Counted from the first letter of the stretch, positions 13,301 through 24,947 are shown. The stretch is DNA of 36,395 bases from Pelargonium tetragonum (GCA_036897445.1 JAYMTL010000168.1:1-36395); one strand, 5' to 3'. Numbers and translations: made by a program. The notes: generated by a model from the letters alone, not told the origin.

Positions 13301-14270
13301 TTTCCTGAAATAGGAAACTCCCCCTTTATAAATAAGAATTTCGAGTTTTCTGGTAGAGCCGAATAAGAAAGGAAAACAGAACGTAACCTTCTTCTTTATT
13401 TACATTTACTCAAATTTCATTGGCTTTATACACTATCTATACTCCCAAAAAACCTTATTAGTTAAATTAATAATAAGAATCCTTGACGATAAAGGAGGGA
13501 CCCTTATGACGGGTACACCTGATAAAAATATATAGACTCTTAACTATACTAGAACGGAACTCCCAAATATTTTCTCTTTTTTTAACCCTGCCAGGTTGGT
13601 TATAGAGAGTGATAAGACATGAAGAGTTCCCATAAGCTTTACAGAGAAGTCCTCTTATCGAGGTTGGTTGTTGACTTAAAAAACACAAAAAAGGTCATTT
13701 TATGAAGTATAATGAAAGAAGGCCTATAGCGTTATGCCCCAATTTTTGGATACAAAACAAAGGCAACTACTGGCTTAAAAAGAAACATAGTCTAGTTGCG
13801 GGGTTCTTGGATTACAGAGTTTAGCAACAAACAAAGGTTAATGAACTTTACCTTTACAAAAGGCTCCTTGTTGCAAAAAAACCCCTTGCAATTTGCAATT
13901 GGATTATCTCGGGGTACAGAATTGCTTTCATACGAAACCTATTATTTGATAAAAAAGAGTCAAAAGCTTGCCAAGTTTAGTTTAAGGGGTTCTCTAACTT
14001 ACCCTTAAAAAAATCTTATTACTCTTAGAAACCTAGTATCTAACCCTTAGCTATCTTGAAATTTTAGGAACAACAAAAAGTTTGCTAGTATAGAAATTTC
14101 AACTTAAAGAAGATTGCTGATAGGCTTGGGGTAATGCATCAAAAAAGGACTCCATTTAAATCTTCAAAGCTAACCTGAAACCTTTTTTAGTATCTTCTCT
14201 TACGAATGAAATTCTTGCCTTTGAAAGCAAAAAATCTTATACTTGCCTCCATTAACTGAATCCGTGTCTG

Positions 14271-14288
14271 AAAGGGGTTCCTTTTCGT
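14271..14288. repeat. Dispersed palindromic motif instance
   Basis: AAAGGGGTTCCTTTTCGT fits the consensus with centre GGGGTTCC and the pyrimidine-run end TTTTCGT. Confidence 0.5.
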
Positions 14289-14322
14289 GCAGTTACTTCG
14301 GTTTATCAAGTTAGTAAAATCC

Positions 14323-14349
14323 TCACTCTCTTGTATAAACTGAGAGTGA
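14323..14349. repeat. Small hairpin, 8-bp stem with 11-nt loop
   Basis: TCACTCTC at 14323-14330 pairs perfectly with GAGAGTGA at 14342-14349. No adjacent gene gives it a role. Confidence 0.5.
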
Positions 14350-15230
14350 ATACCCGTAATTGTGAAACTAAGTCCATCTAAAAAGTCAAGCAGGGGCTTC
14401 CTTCATATTGATGGATCACTACCTTTTTATCCTAGAACCTTCTTAAGTTATCCCTTTTTAAGTAAACCCTACGAGTTTTATTATCGTATCCTTCAAGTTA
14501 CTGTTATAAAGGTACTCGTTGGCTTAGAGTAGATATGAAAGTCATATTTAGATTGGGGGTTGGTCAGCGCTTGAAGAGAAGTGATCCTTTTAGTACTCTT
14601 GGAACTGTTATTGTAGAAACTTCAGTCAATTGTAAAGTTAAGAATTTCATAATTAGGAGGTAAAAGACTTGGGGTTCTCTCATACAACTAAATTACGGAT
14701 TCCTCACAAGAAACCTATTTTAAGTGTAAGAAACACGCGTAATAGTTTAAGCAGCTCCTAAGCAAACTTCTCAGTATACGTATAATAAAAATTTAGGTAA
14801 AATCTTTGTTCTATATGATACTCAATATAAAAACAAATAAGAGGTGTTAGCCAAGAATTGACTTTTTAGAATCTTAATTGAATTATATACAATGATTATA
14901 AAGAGGGTGTAAATCCAGCCTCCCACTAGATGGAGACTACCTCTTTCAAAGGAAATGGATCCGTAAAATAAAGCAATTAAAGAGGTCGACTCCTGCATAT
15001 AACATAGAAAAGTCAAACAACTACCAAAAACGTCATAGACGATAAAATACCTGATTTACGTGGGACCTGCCTTGTTTTTTAAGAGCCCTAATGTATCTGC
15101 TGCGTTAAACTACGTCAATGTTTATAAAGAATTCAGTCTTACCTGAAGTGGTTCTACCGAACTAAGTAAAACAATATGTATAAAAGACCTTAGGGATATC
15201 TACTAATAAGGCGAATCCTAGGTTACTACT

Positions 15231-15243
15231 AAAAGGGACCTTT
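15231..15243. repeat. Dispersed palindromic motif instance
   Basis: AAAAGGGACCTTT is a short-armed member of the family with the right C-run reduced to CC. Confidence 0.45.
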
Positions 15244-15479
15244 ACAAAAGAGAGCTACCCCACCCTTTAAATAAAAATCTCAAGCTTCTTTTTTTATAAA
15301 AAAAAAGACCCTTTACTCCTTAACATGACAGGCCCTATACCTAAATTGATTTTTATACTGGTTCGGGCTTACAAAAGAAAGGTTGAACCTTACTAGACTA
15401 GCAGAGAAGGATGCCCCCCAAGTTTCAAGGAATTCAATAAAGTACATTCAGAGTCAAACTTTTTGAGGCTATATTCAAC

Positions 15480-15491
15480 ATATATATATAT
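15480..15491. repeat. (TA)n microsatellite
   Basis: Short TA run of about six units in spacer. Confidence 0.7.
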
Positions 15492-16295
15492 TTTCACAAG
15501 ATTGAAACTATCAAATTAAAAATGAATAAAGGGAGTGTTGTACAAGTCTTTTCCGTATCACGAACTACCCGGGACTTCTCAATATCTTATATTATAGGTA
15601 TCTCCTTTTGAATAACTACGCATTTTATTAAGTACCAAACTCTAATCTTACTTTTGGCGTATGACAAAAAGCTTTTTAGATTCAAACTCCCCTTATATAT
15701 CTTGCTTGTCAAAAAAACACTTTGGAGTTTTCTTAAAAAGAATACTATGGCAGCACCCTCTATTGTCAGTATCAGATAAGAAACTTAGACCATACAATAC
15801 AAATGAAAGAATTTTTCTATAAGCACGGGGTTTGAACTTCTGAGACCTTTCTTGACCCTTGATTGACCTAAGTTAAGTAATAAAGATCTTTTACTGCTCT
15901 AAAATACCCCGGAAGTTCTCGCTCGATACATCGAATTTTGAGATACTCGTGGATTTCTATTTTCATTTCCTTATCTAAGTGATTTTAACCCCTCCTTTCT
16001 TTTTCTTCTCAAATCTTTATGGATATTTCCCACTTTCTTAAATGAGGGCGTGAGTTAACTAAAAGCATATAGGCTAGTTACTGCTTTCAAACAAAGCGAG
16101 AACCCTTTCAATTACTCATCGAAGAGCTTAATGCGAATAAATTCGTTAATTAAAGCGTCTTCAAATAACATTCTTAGAGATAAGGTATAGATTGATAGCC
16201 ATGAAATTAGCCCCTTAACTTTATACGAGGTCTCTATCTCTTCTTAAAAATTTTAAGTAGGTTTTTACAAGCTTTTACTGTGAGGTGAGGTTAGG

Positions 16296-16313
16296 AAAGG
16301 GAACTCCTTTTGT
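16296..16313. repeat. Dispersed palindromic motif instance
   Basis: AAAGGGAACTCCTTTTGT is one of the members closest to consensus, including the TTTTGT tail. Confidence 0.5.
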
Positions 16314-17647
16314 ATTTCTTTTACCTAAACTTATGAAAAATGCAACTAGAAATAGAAGGTACTCTTAAGCCTGCTTAAAAAATCGGAAAATCTAGTGTAG
16401 TCAGCCTTTACAATCTAAATGTAAAAGTCCCCGGAATCTCTTTGTAGTAGTTCTAGAGGCAAGTGTAAGCCCCCCCAGCCTAGTGGTAGACTGAAATAAA
16501 AGCGGAAACTTCATCCATAATTAGAGGATACTTGAAAATCCTTGTCAGTCAATTGCTGTTAGTGTAGTTTAAAAAATTTGCTTTAGTTAAGAATTCGGTA
16601 TACCCTGGGTTTATATGCCAGCTTTCAAAAAATCTTTTAATCTCCACAAGGTAATGTAATTAATTTGACACACCGAGTTCCCTTATCTACTAACCTTCAT
16701 TTTATAAATCTTTCTTTATGCGCGGCCGTCAATTCGATACTGTATCCCACCCCGGGATATCCTCGTTACGAGTAGTGGATCCTGCTAGTGTAGAAACCGG
16801 GTTTGTTCCCTTAAAATAGACTCGGTCCTTCTATAACCTATTAGTTTTCCCTATATTTTACTTTTAATATTGTTAAAAAAAGAGCACTTTCCTCAATTCA
16901 AAGGCCCTGAATAATTTTCTCTAGAATCACAAGGAATCCTACTTTTTTTGTACTTTATTAGCCTTGCTCTTAGCAATATATATAAAAAAAAGAGGTTTTA
17001 AGAATCCTATAGTAATTGCAAATTTATAATTGGATATTCTTTAAGTTGAATAAAAATTCTCAAACTAAAAGAATCCCGTTTAATTAAAACTCTGTTCTTT
17101 GCTGTTATCTGAACGGAGCCAATACACCTTTAAGGGCGGGGTAACCCCACTACTTAAAGCATCCTGATTAGATAGGACAGTAATAAGTATTTAAAGTGCT
17201 GCCGAAGCTTGACTTTTTCGGATAAGCTGCTAAGGAATAGTCTTTAGTAAAAGGAACTTTTAAGGTATTCTTTTTCTCGAGAACTCAACTAGATTTATCA
17301 TAGATAGAAACTTAATAGGATGCAGAGAATCCTTCCCCTGTGTTTATAAGTAATATACAATTAAAGCACCCTGTAGACTTTTCATTTTCTTATTTAGTTT
17401 AGGTAACAATGCATATACAACGCTTATATAGCCTTGCGGTGGCATCCACTTTCAATTTATCGGCACAACAAGAGAAAAATCAAGGTTTTTCTGAGAGTAG
17501 TACTAACATGAAAAGGTACGCCAAGGATACACTTTGTATACTCTAGAAAAGAATCCATGCTTTTCTTAGTTACAGATATAGATAATATTAGCTTGCCCCC
17601 TGGGGTTTTTGGGGAGCCTGAAGGAAGCGTGAGTCTGTAAAAATTTA

Positions 17648-17665
17648 GTATATATATATATATAT
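17648..17665. repeat. (TA)n microsatellite
   Basis: About nine TA units, the longest of several in the window. It lies just after a GC-rich patch at 17596-17622 (CCCCCTGGGG and TTTTTGGGG). Confidence 0.8.
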
Positions 17666-17790
17666 CTATTGTAAGTATACTACCACTTTTGTATGGTATT
17701 GGATAGGAGTTTTTCTTCTCTTCTAGCTAACAAAGAGTCGTGATAAACTATTCTAATCTTTCTTTTATTTAAGTAAGTAAGGTAGTTCTT

Positions 17791-17825
17791 TTTTTGCTAA
17801 AGTCCGGTTCGAGTCCACGATCCAG
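17791..17825 (+). pseudogene. Possible tRNA 3' fragment (anticodon-loop and T-arm-like)
   Basis: TTTGCTAAA resembles the anticodon loop of tRNA-Ser(GCU), and CCGGTTCGAGTCC just after it resembles a T-arm. The variable arm expected for serine tRNA is absent and the outer T-stem does not pair. It is either a collapsed tRNA remnant or a chance resemblance. Confidence 0.2.
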
Positions 17826-18560
17826 GGGGTTTCTTTTTTCTTTAGCACTCAAGGCTCCTTTGAGTTACACCGTTAAGCTTTTTATTTGATTTTAAGCAGT
17901 ATTATCCATTAGTTTACCTTTAGGAGGTAATATCCTTTCTATTTCTTAACTCAAACTCTAATCTAGTCCAAAAGAAAGCTCGGTTAAGAAATTCATGTAA
18001 AGAATATACATAGAAGATTTTAGCTACATCGACTGAATTCTCTCAAGTATTCTAACTTTGAACTTTCGAAATTTCACTTGGTGCATTACTATGTTTTGTC
18101 CTATATGAGTGGTTTAGCTCATTCTTTTTATTTGTGAAATGCAAGTCTTTACCGCGGACTTTTTAGATCCCATTTCCAACGCAATTCGATCCGTGAGGGA
18201 GCTTCTAACAGTGCAACTTTATTACGGTTTCGTGTCACACTAATGTCTACCTCATTCGTCTATTAGAAGTCCTAGGTTTCTTTTGAAAAAGGTTCCCTGT
18301 AGTCTTTTCTATATTTGCAGGCCCTTTTTCTTTATCTATAAGTCTGGCTCTTTACTAACTCTTAATCCTTTTTTTATAGCCTGGCCTCGAGAATGCTAAC
18401 TAAAACAAAAGGGGCAGCTGGTATCTTACTTATGACTGCCCAGGAACTTCTTATCTTAAACTAAGAAACTAACAACAAGGCAAATCATTAGATTTGTATG
18501 GAAAAAAATTCTTGCTTATCTGCTTAGTTCTGCATATTCAATCCTATTTACAGGAAACCG

Positions 18561-19320
18561 CTTACTTTATTTAGCCAGCCACCTCTTCAACATCTAAATA
18601 AAACTCTTTTCCTGGGAGCTAGACCCAACTTGATATTGATAATGCCTCCTTGTAGCCTAACTCTTTTCATTTTAACTGCAGCTAGACTCGTATTCTCGAG
18701 CTTACACTCTTCTGCTTCTTGTAGCTCTCTTTGCTCCTCTTGATTCCTAAAAGACTCAATTCGTTAGATCTAATTCTTAACTGGATTGGGACTAAGGTGA
18801 AGAGTCGTTCTTCCTGCTGTATTCCCCCTTTTGAGATACCGAAGCTGAGCTTCCTTTTAATCCATCTACACTGGTTTTTCTTTTTATCTGAGATCTATCT
18901 ATTTGCTTGCCCTTAACCGGAAAGAAAAAGGCTATCGTTCATTTCCTTAAGATTTACGTGTTTTAGATTAGCTACAGAAAGAGGTCTGCAAAAGCTCTAG
19001 GAATTCCTTTCACCTTAATTACACTTGATTCAGAACTGAAGAAGACTCGCTTTAATTGGAGTCCCGCGGAATACTAGAAATCAGGGGTTCAAGTCCTATC
19101 TACACTATAAGTTTGGATCTTACTCAACATCTTACTACCTTCTTAAGATTAAGAGCTAGAAGACTCTTCTTGAAAGCGAAATTCTGTATCTTACCCTTCC
19201 TCAGAGCTATACTTGTATTTATCTTACTCAGAGACTCTGAATATTTACTTGTGACTGACTTCGTGGGCCTAGGAGAACAGCCTTTTACCCTTATCCTTAT
19301 CTCGTGGAATTCCTTATGAC
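18561..19320. other. Pyrimidine-rich island, no clear gene
   Basis: C and T dominate the top strand and homopolymer runs are scarcer than in the flanks. Two open stretches (18731-18916 and 19056-19319) look like by-products of that composition. A T-arm-like tRNA fragment lies at 19081. Confidence 0.5.
19081..19105 (+). pseudogene. Possible tRNA 3' fragment (T-arm-like)
   Basis: GGGGTTCAAGTCC has the tRNA T-loop TTCAAGT and is followed by TATCTACAC, where an acceptor strand would lie. Only two clean T-stem pairs form, and the sequence upstream contains TTTAATTGGAG, which is reminiscent of a D-loop. No acceptor 5' strand pairs with it. Recorded as a weak relic inside the pyrimidine-rich island. 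Confidence 0.18.
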
Positions 19321-19454
19321 GGACTTTTTTTAAATATTAGGACATAGCAGGAGTAGATTCCGGATCGCGAACTTGTTTGCTTTTTATTGTTAACTTATCT
19401 GCCCCTGAAAGTTCTCCTGTAAAAACAAGTCTATTTCTATACTCTTTATGTATA

Positions 19455-19472
19455 GATTAACTATAGTTAATC
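19455..19472. repeat. Perfect 18-bp palindrome
   Basis: GATTAACTATAGTTAATC equals its own reverse complement. It is AT-rich and unrelated to the G/C-centred family. It could form a cruciform or be a chance AT palindrome. It lies about 130 bp after the pyrimidine-rich island ends. Confidence 0.7.
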
Positions 19473-19535
19473 ACACTTTCAATTTACTATCTTTAAGAAT
19501 AACTGGGTTTAACTAAGTTCATAAATAAAAAAATG

Positions 19536-19555
19536 AAAAAGAGGGGACCCCTTCT
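19536..19555. repeat. Dispersed palindromic motif instance
   Basis: AAAAAGAGGGGACCCCTTCT has an almost symmetrical GGGGACCCC centre with purine and pyrimidine arms. Confidence 0.55.
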
Positions 19556-20067
19556 AGAAACTTAGTTATGGAAGAAGCCTCCTGATGTTAACTTGTAAAA
19601 CCTAAACTTTAGTTGACACTTTTCTTGAAGGGGCCTCCCGTCAAAAAGCTATATAGATCTTTCTTTTTCTATTTAGTAGACCTTTCCTTTTTTTCATAGC
19701 TATTTTTTTTTAGTTAAAAAGATATCCGGTAGGAAAGGAAAGACTATATTAATTGGAGATCTCTCCTAAACTTGAGGCTTTCAAAACGGGTATCCAGATA
19801 TTCACTTCTGACTTGGTTTGACTGTAAAGAACGAAAACCAAGCGAAAATCTGCTTTCTTGCTGTTGCTGGTCCTATGGTCAGTCTGTACTATCATATATA
19901 CCATAATGTACTAACCCCTTACGTACCCTATGGTCGATAATAAGGATTTTTTTATTATACTTAAATAAAATCTCCTCTGTTATAATGAGACTCCTCTAGA
20001 TTCTCGACAGTCATTTTAGCCTTTATCTATTGAAAGTCTTAAGAAGAAACAAGGTATCAAAGATAAA

Positions 20068-20130
20068 TAAGCGGTGGGATTTGAACCGATTAACCTCAGA
20101 CGAAAAGCGAAGACCTTGCCAATTGAAAAG
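20068..20130 (-). pseudogene. tRNA relic, 3' two-thirds, 5' end replaced by a palindromic motif
   Basis: Read on the minus strand there is a D-arm-like CAATTGGCAAGG, a loop-like CTTTTCG and a T-arm-like CGGTTCAAATCC followed by CACCGCTTA. The order and spacing fit the last two-thirds of a tRNA. The closest recollection is tRNA-Gln(UUG), with AAGTGGTAAGGC, TTTTGG and GGTTCGAATCC, but identity is uncertain. The anticodon stem does not pair and only two T-stem pairs hold. Where the 5' acceptor strand should lie, the sequence is instead AAAAGGCCCCCTTT (20126-20139, plus strand), which is an instance of the motif dispersed throughout the window. Confidence 0.35.
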
Positions 20131-20139
20131 GCCCCCTTT
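20126..20139. repeat. Dispersed palindromic motif instance AAAAGGCCCCCTTT
   Basis: A near-palindrome of the window-wide family, at the point where a tRNA relic on the minus strand loses its 5' end. This placement suggests insertion into, or breakage of, the tRNA at the motif. Confidence 0.5.
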
Positions 20140-21615
20140 CTAAACAAAAAAACATAATTATCTTAAAAGCCTTATACTACCGAATCTATAAATTGTTGAT
20201 ACACTATAGATCAAGTTTCAATTTATTCCAGTAAAAGCCCTTTTATTAGAGTACTCGCAAACAAACTCTGACTTCTTAGAATAAAAAAGTATATAGCTAA
20301 TATAAGGAACCCTGTACTTTTCAAAAATCAAGAAAGTTTTTCTATATAAGATAAAGATAAGAAGGCCCTTTCTTTAGTAGGTGCCGAGTAATTAGATACC
20401 TATTTTGATCTCTTTATCGACGATTTCTACTCTAGTTTCGTTTGTAAGGACTCGCCTTATAGAATAGAGACTCCCTCTTTCTTTGTTAGATCGGTCGGGA
20501 AGCACAAGGGACCCCAAGAAAGCAACCACTCCTTAGTTTTAAAAAAGAATCCCAGTAAGAGGAACTCTTCTAGAAAACCTTGTACGACTTTATGAAAGAT
20601 CTTAACAGCACAAAGCTCGCTAACTCAAAAAACCGGCTAATACAGGAATCTCTTACATAAAAAGTTCTAACTTGAAAAGGAAACCCGGAAAATTCACTCA
20701 CAAATAACACAAAGATAGTAAACCCGATAGCTAAGAGAAACCTTTCTAGAGTTGATTGAACAATTATGAATCGAGGCTAATGAAAATTCTCCGTTTCAAG
20801 AGTATTGAATCCATTTTCATTCAAAATCCCCTTATATCAGTTTTCAGTTGTTATAGTTTCCTGTTCCACCTTCTCTTTCAGATTAAGCACTGTCTTTTTT
20901 AGAGGGATCTTGAGAAGTTTTCTTACTTTTTAGTATAGGGCAATCCTACTTTTTAACCATAAGAAAGAAGGGTTGCCTCGCGCGCGTATATAGAATTGAA
21001 TTAAGAAATTAGAATATAGTATTATAGAATGTATAGGTTGCTTCATTCTCTACTGAAAAACAAAACGAGAGAATTCAAATAATAGAAAGACAAGAAGTCT
21101 AAGTCAACTGCTACTTTTGGACTATTATAAACCTATGAGACTCTATTCCATCTCTTGCATAACTAACTACTATGATAAAGTAGGCTTCCCTTACGCAAGT
21201 TCCCTTTACTTTACTAGGCGGCTCACATATAAAGTACTACCCAATAGGGGGAATTCAGTACAACAAGATAAAACCGCTTCCAGGCAATTTCCGTACCTTC
21301 AAACAAAAGTGAGTGCACCCATCAATCAACTACCTTTACATTTCAAGCTTCCATAGCAGCCTTTTCATACACTTGCTCCCCTATAGCTACACTCCCCAAA
21401 AACTCTTATGAATACGGGAACCCTAGAAGCAAGGGAGCCCATAACTAAATAAAAAGCAACTACTTTCCAACGAAGGACTTTCTAAAGCTAATAAAAACCT
21501 TTTGCAAACTGACGTTTATATCTAGACTCTCTAGAATTTCCTTTATCTATCTGCAGTTTATGTCCTTCTTAAGGTTACCTAAATAGAGTCCTTTTTTTTA
21601 CCCTGTTTCTTTCGA

Positions 21616-22038
21616 ATGGAATTCCTTTGCTTTCTGACTTTTTCATTAAGTAAGGAGTCCTGGTTCGGCTACCTATTCTATACCTCGTTCAGTGAAAACT
21701 TGTGCTTTTACTACTTACTAAAACTAAGAAATAGACGGAAAACCCGTTTACAACTATTAGACCACAATCCTCCGGAGAAGTCTTTCCCTCGACCAATTTT
21801 GAAAACCCCTTCGGAATATACAAATACAGTAAGTTCCAATTGCACAAAACTCTCTTTCCTTATAAGAATTGACTTTCTTACTCAAATCCCAACTGACTCT
21901 CTAACTCCTAATCCCAGTAAAACGAATACAAAAGTCAGTAACAAAAGTAACAAAGAAAAAAAGGAAGACAGACTAAGATATATAATAGAATCTTGTAAAA
22001 TTTTCCATAATATTTGTGCCTTTTTAGGTGCTTATTAG
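21616..22038 (+). CDS. Open reading frame of 140 codons, doubtful gene
   Basis: This is the longest ATG-initiated frame in the window and ends in TAG. I recognise no family. The N-terminal 50 residues are aromatic and leucine-rich without a clear membrane helix. The middle is rich in Pro, Ser and Thr (PTDSLTPNPSKTNT). The 140-residue product then has a Lys/Asn/Glu-rich stretch (KSNKEKKEDR). It spans an inverted fragment of a repeat that is non-coding elsewhere (21865-21915), and its length is near what chance gives at this base composition. No promoter or neighbouring gene supports expression. Plant mitochondria do make chimeric unknown ORFs, so it is kept at low confidence. Confidence 0.1.
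   Translation: MEFLCFLTFSLSKESWFGYLFYTSFSENLCFYYLLKLRNRRKTRLQLLDHNPPEKSFPRPILKTPSEYTNTVSSNCTKLSFLIRIDFLTQIPTDSLTPNPSKTNTKVSNKSNKEKKEDRLRYIIESCKIFHNICAFLGAY
21865..21915 (-). repeat. Inverted fragment of the same dispersed repeat
   Basis: On the minus strand the order TTAGGAGTTAGAGAGTCA, GTTGGGATTTGA, AAGTCAATTCT matches copy 1 (TTAGAGTTAGAGATAGTCA, GTTGGGATTTGA, GAAGTCAATTCT), with a shorter gap. It lies inside the 140-codon frame at 21616-22038, which weakens the case that this frame is a gene. Confidence 0.6.
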
Positions 22039-22560
22039 TAAGGCGTTTTTATATTTGCCTAATTACCTCTGGTTTGATTGTATCTATTTGAATCTGCAAT
22101 AAATTGACTTTATTTATTAGTTTTTCTACTACTCTCCTACTAAGCTTACTTAACTTGCTTTCAAACCTTTCCTACCTAAAAACTTCTTACCTTACTATCA
22201 AGCTAAAAAAGGGTGTTTATCTAGTTAAGAAACTTCCCGAATCTGAAACTCTATTAAATGAAACTAACGGAAAAGGTTTTGCTTTCTTAAGTAGAATTGG
22301 ACGAGTTTAAAGGAAAGCTAAAAAGTGGGGTGCTAAAATACCTTACTTTTTTAAACTAGAATATTTCACTGTCAGGAAATTCCATGCCGAGATATATCTA
22401 AAATTTTGGCTACTCTTCCATGAGGAATTTACACTTAGATTTTGTTACTTAGGTACCCTTCGGGGGTATAACCGGATTTCTTACTGTTCGCGCGCTATTG
22501 TGAAACTTTAATAGAGTCTTACTTCGCTCTCGTTACTAAGAACAGAAAGACTTCCTTCTT

Positions 22561-22635
22561 GAGTATAGTAGGACTATAAACTAAACTGCGGCCGTTAGAT
22601 TAGAAGTATGGATGCTCCAGCTGAGCTATACACTC
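22561..22635 (-). pseudogene. Decayed tRNA-Lys-like gene (mitochondrial trnK-UUU relic)
   Basis: On the minus strand this 75-nt stretch starts GAGTGTATAGCTCAGCTGG and ends CCTACTATACTC. This recalls plant mitochondrial tRNA-Lys(UUU), which has GTATAGCTCAGTTGGTAGAGC, CTTTTAACCTAA and GTCGCAGG in the same order. The seven-pair acceptor stem GAGTGTA/TATACTC survives with one G-U. The D-loop has lost about two bases, leaving GCTC-AGCTG-GAGC. The anticodon loop reads CTTCTAA, so the nominal anticodon is UCU (Arg) and not UUU. At least three of five anticodon-stem pairs are broken, and the T-loop carries roughly seven extra bases. I infer a pseudogene. The intact acceptor stem leaves open a role as a tRNA-like processing signal. 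Assignment to Lys rests on remembered sequence. Confidence 0.6.
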
Positions 22636-22836
22636 CTGAATAAAGAGCTCTTCTAGGTAGGAGGCCTGTAGTAAGAGAATTCTCGATTCGGGATGAAGTT
22701 CTAATAAGAGAAGCTTCCTTGAGGGCATTCAAAAAAGGTGTTTAGAGTAGGAAAAGTACTTTATGCAAAAGGCTTGAATACTTTCTCAAAGTCCTAGTAA
22801 AAGACAAAGCCCCTTGACCTTGATAAAGAAAGGACC

Positions 22837-22851
22837 TATATATATATATAT
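22837..22851. repeat. (TA)n microsatellite
   Basis: Short TA run of about seven units, some 200 bp from the trnK-like relic. Confidence 0.7.
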
Positions 22852-24876
22852 TTGTTTTGCATACTAGTCCAGCTATTCAAATTTAGTGCCGAATCCAAAG
22901 TTATTCCCACGCTAAAAATTAAGAAACTGGGTTCTCCCTACAAAAAAAAATTCCACTTGATCTAAGTTTTTAGTCTGAGGATAAGAAGTATATGATACAA
23001 GAAAAGAAGTTTGAATTAGTACTAAGATTTACAGAATTAGCAAAGCAATCTTTAGGTAATGAAATCTAAGCAGAGCAAAGGTTTTTTTTACTTATATTAC
23101 TGCATCCGCGTTTTTCTTTATTTTGTGGGAAAGTACCCAACCCAAAAGTCAGAGTGATACACCAACAACAATGAAAAGGATACCTCAAACCTATCTAGTA
23201 ACCCTTAAAAAGTCTTTTTAATTCGTAAAAGCTTTCCGTTCATTAGTCAAACCCAGTGGACTTAGTAAGGGCACTCCCGTGCTTAAATGAAAGATATTGC
23301 CGAAGTCGAGAACCCTTTGTCTTTAAAAGCCTGCTTATAGATTCAGTACAGCCCCTGAAACAAGGATTCGTATTCCAAGTCAATTTGCTTAGAGAAACTC
23401 TTACCACTTCTTACTTATCCAGAAACTCATTTCAGCTACTTTCTATCTAATAGTATCCATAAATCCCACTAATCCACTTTCTTCACAGGAAACCGGTTCC
23501 TTTAGCCCTACCTAAAACTGAAGCAGAAGAAAAACAAGACTATAATGACACTGGTTCTAATTACTTACATAAAGTTTTCATCTATCCCTTTCCTACGGGC
23601 TATAACCCTGACTGACTTTTCCTATCTAAACTTACTCAGTCTCGACTAACCCAAGAGCTCTATCTTTCCTTTTACATGGAACAAATTGCAATAGTACACA
23701 AAACTTTTTCTTAACTAGAACTATATCAGATTTTCTTGCTTGTAAGGTCGTTTACGTGCGTTAAAACAAGGAATCTACCGAGTAAACTTTACCCCCATCT
23801 TATACTTTGTTCGTTTTAATACATTCTAACGCCTTTGAATAACTAAGGGTGAGGACTTCTGACATGAAACCTGGGAAACAAGGAACTTCAGTAGCAAATG
23901 GAATATTTCATGAAAGATTTTACAGTCAAAAAGCTCATAAAACCAGGAATACAGATTAGATAGAACAATGCCAATGTTATTATCCATCATATCAATGCTG
24001 TTTAGGCACCTCGTAATTTTACCTATCCGACCTATTTCAAAGCTTTTTTAGAATAAAAGATTTAGAAATGATGCCTACCTCAAGGACACTAGACCTAGGA
24101 GCAAACCAATAGGAAAAGACTCATTTCCATAAGGCAAACCTATCTCACTAAAAGACAATTTCCATACCGAATTAGCCCATCTTAAACAAGAACGCCTGTC
24201 CGATACTACCTATCGAATTGAAGAAAATCTCCTATCAACTAATTTCCCTTGCGACTTCTTTTTCTTATAGTTATAGCATATTCGTGAAGCAGACCTATAA
24301 CACCCTTTTTCCAACTCCTTGCGACTTTCCTGCTTACTTAGAAAATCAGAATACAGAAACACAAGAGTGTAAGAACCTTCAAACCTTTCAGTTCAGACTT
24401 ATAGCTACCCCTCTTATCAATTTACCACCAGTTTACTGTCTACCTTTAGTACAAACACTCGACGCGAAAACTCCTTTTTTACTTAGCGCTAGACCGAAAC
24501 TCTTTACCCCTTAATATACCCTTAAGATATAAGACCCCTTGACTCTTTCTTAATTAGTACAAACTCCTTTTACTTGATAGCCTAACCTGTCTGAAGAGCT
24601 TTCCTTTTTCTATTTCTATATCAACTTTACTAAATAAAGGTTGGGAATTCTATAATAGAAATTGACGTACTCCCAATTTCAGTCCTTCTAGACAGAATAC
24701 AAGAGTTCTAGTTCACACTTCTAAGGCTCAGATATCTCCGCCTCTCAAGCCGTTTCTAATATCCAAAGCCTGTTTATCCTTAGCCGGCAATACAATAGAA
24801 ATTCCCTGTAGTTTAGCTGTTTCAGACCCCGCTTTCTTTTGCTAAGACTTCTATATACTGAAAAACCTTGTAAACT

Positions 24877-24888
24877 AAAAGGGTCCTT
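24877..24888. repeat. Dispersed palindromic motif instance
   Basis: AAAAGGGTCCTT is a compact member of the family, placed about 20 bp before the tRNA-like fragment at 24911. Confidence 0.45.
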
Positions 24889-24910
24889 CAGCTTAGCCTA
24901 ATTACTTGAC

Positions 24911-24947
24911 TTAAGGGAAGCCCCCGCTCTATCCAACTAAGGATAAC
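24911..24947 (-). pseudogene. tRNA 5'-half-like fragment (D-arm and start of anticodon arm)
   Basis: The minus strand reads TTATCCTTAGTTGGATAGAGCG and then GGGGCTTCCC. AGTTGGATAGAGC is a classic tRNA D-loop and D-stem end. The expected 5' D-stem strand is shortened and no T-arm with a TTCRANTC loop follows at the right distance. I therefore take it as a tRNA fragment without assigning the amino acid. A chance match of this length to a common tRNA motif is possible. Confidence 0.3.

Larger units (their letters stand above)
10101..18560. other. Long AT-rich spacer with a short distinct patch at its left end
   Basis: 10230-10400 is purine/C-mixed with few homopolymer runs and carries the AAGAGTCTAGCTC word. 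The rest alternates A/T runs and palindromic motifs. Frames at 10124, 12247, 13467, 13796 and 14822 are short, unrelated to families I know, and some start at TTG. No rRNA, intron core or protein gene is seen. Confidence 0.6.
19321..21100. other. AT-rich spacer with palindrome and tRNA relic
   Basis: Apart from the palindrome at 19455, the motif at 19536 and the tRNA relic at 20068, I see nothing. A CGCGCGCG run lies near 20978. Confidence 0.6.

Noticed and set aside
14553-14585. GGTTGGTCAGCGC, like the tRNA-Pro D-arm
   Set aside because: No anticodon or T-arm follows, and ten bases of match is too little.
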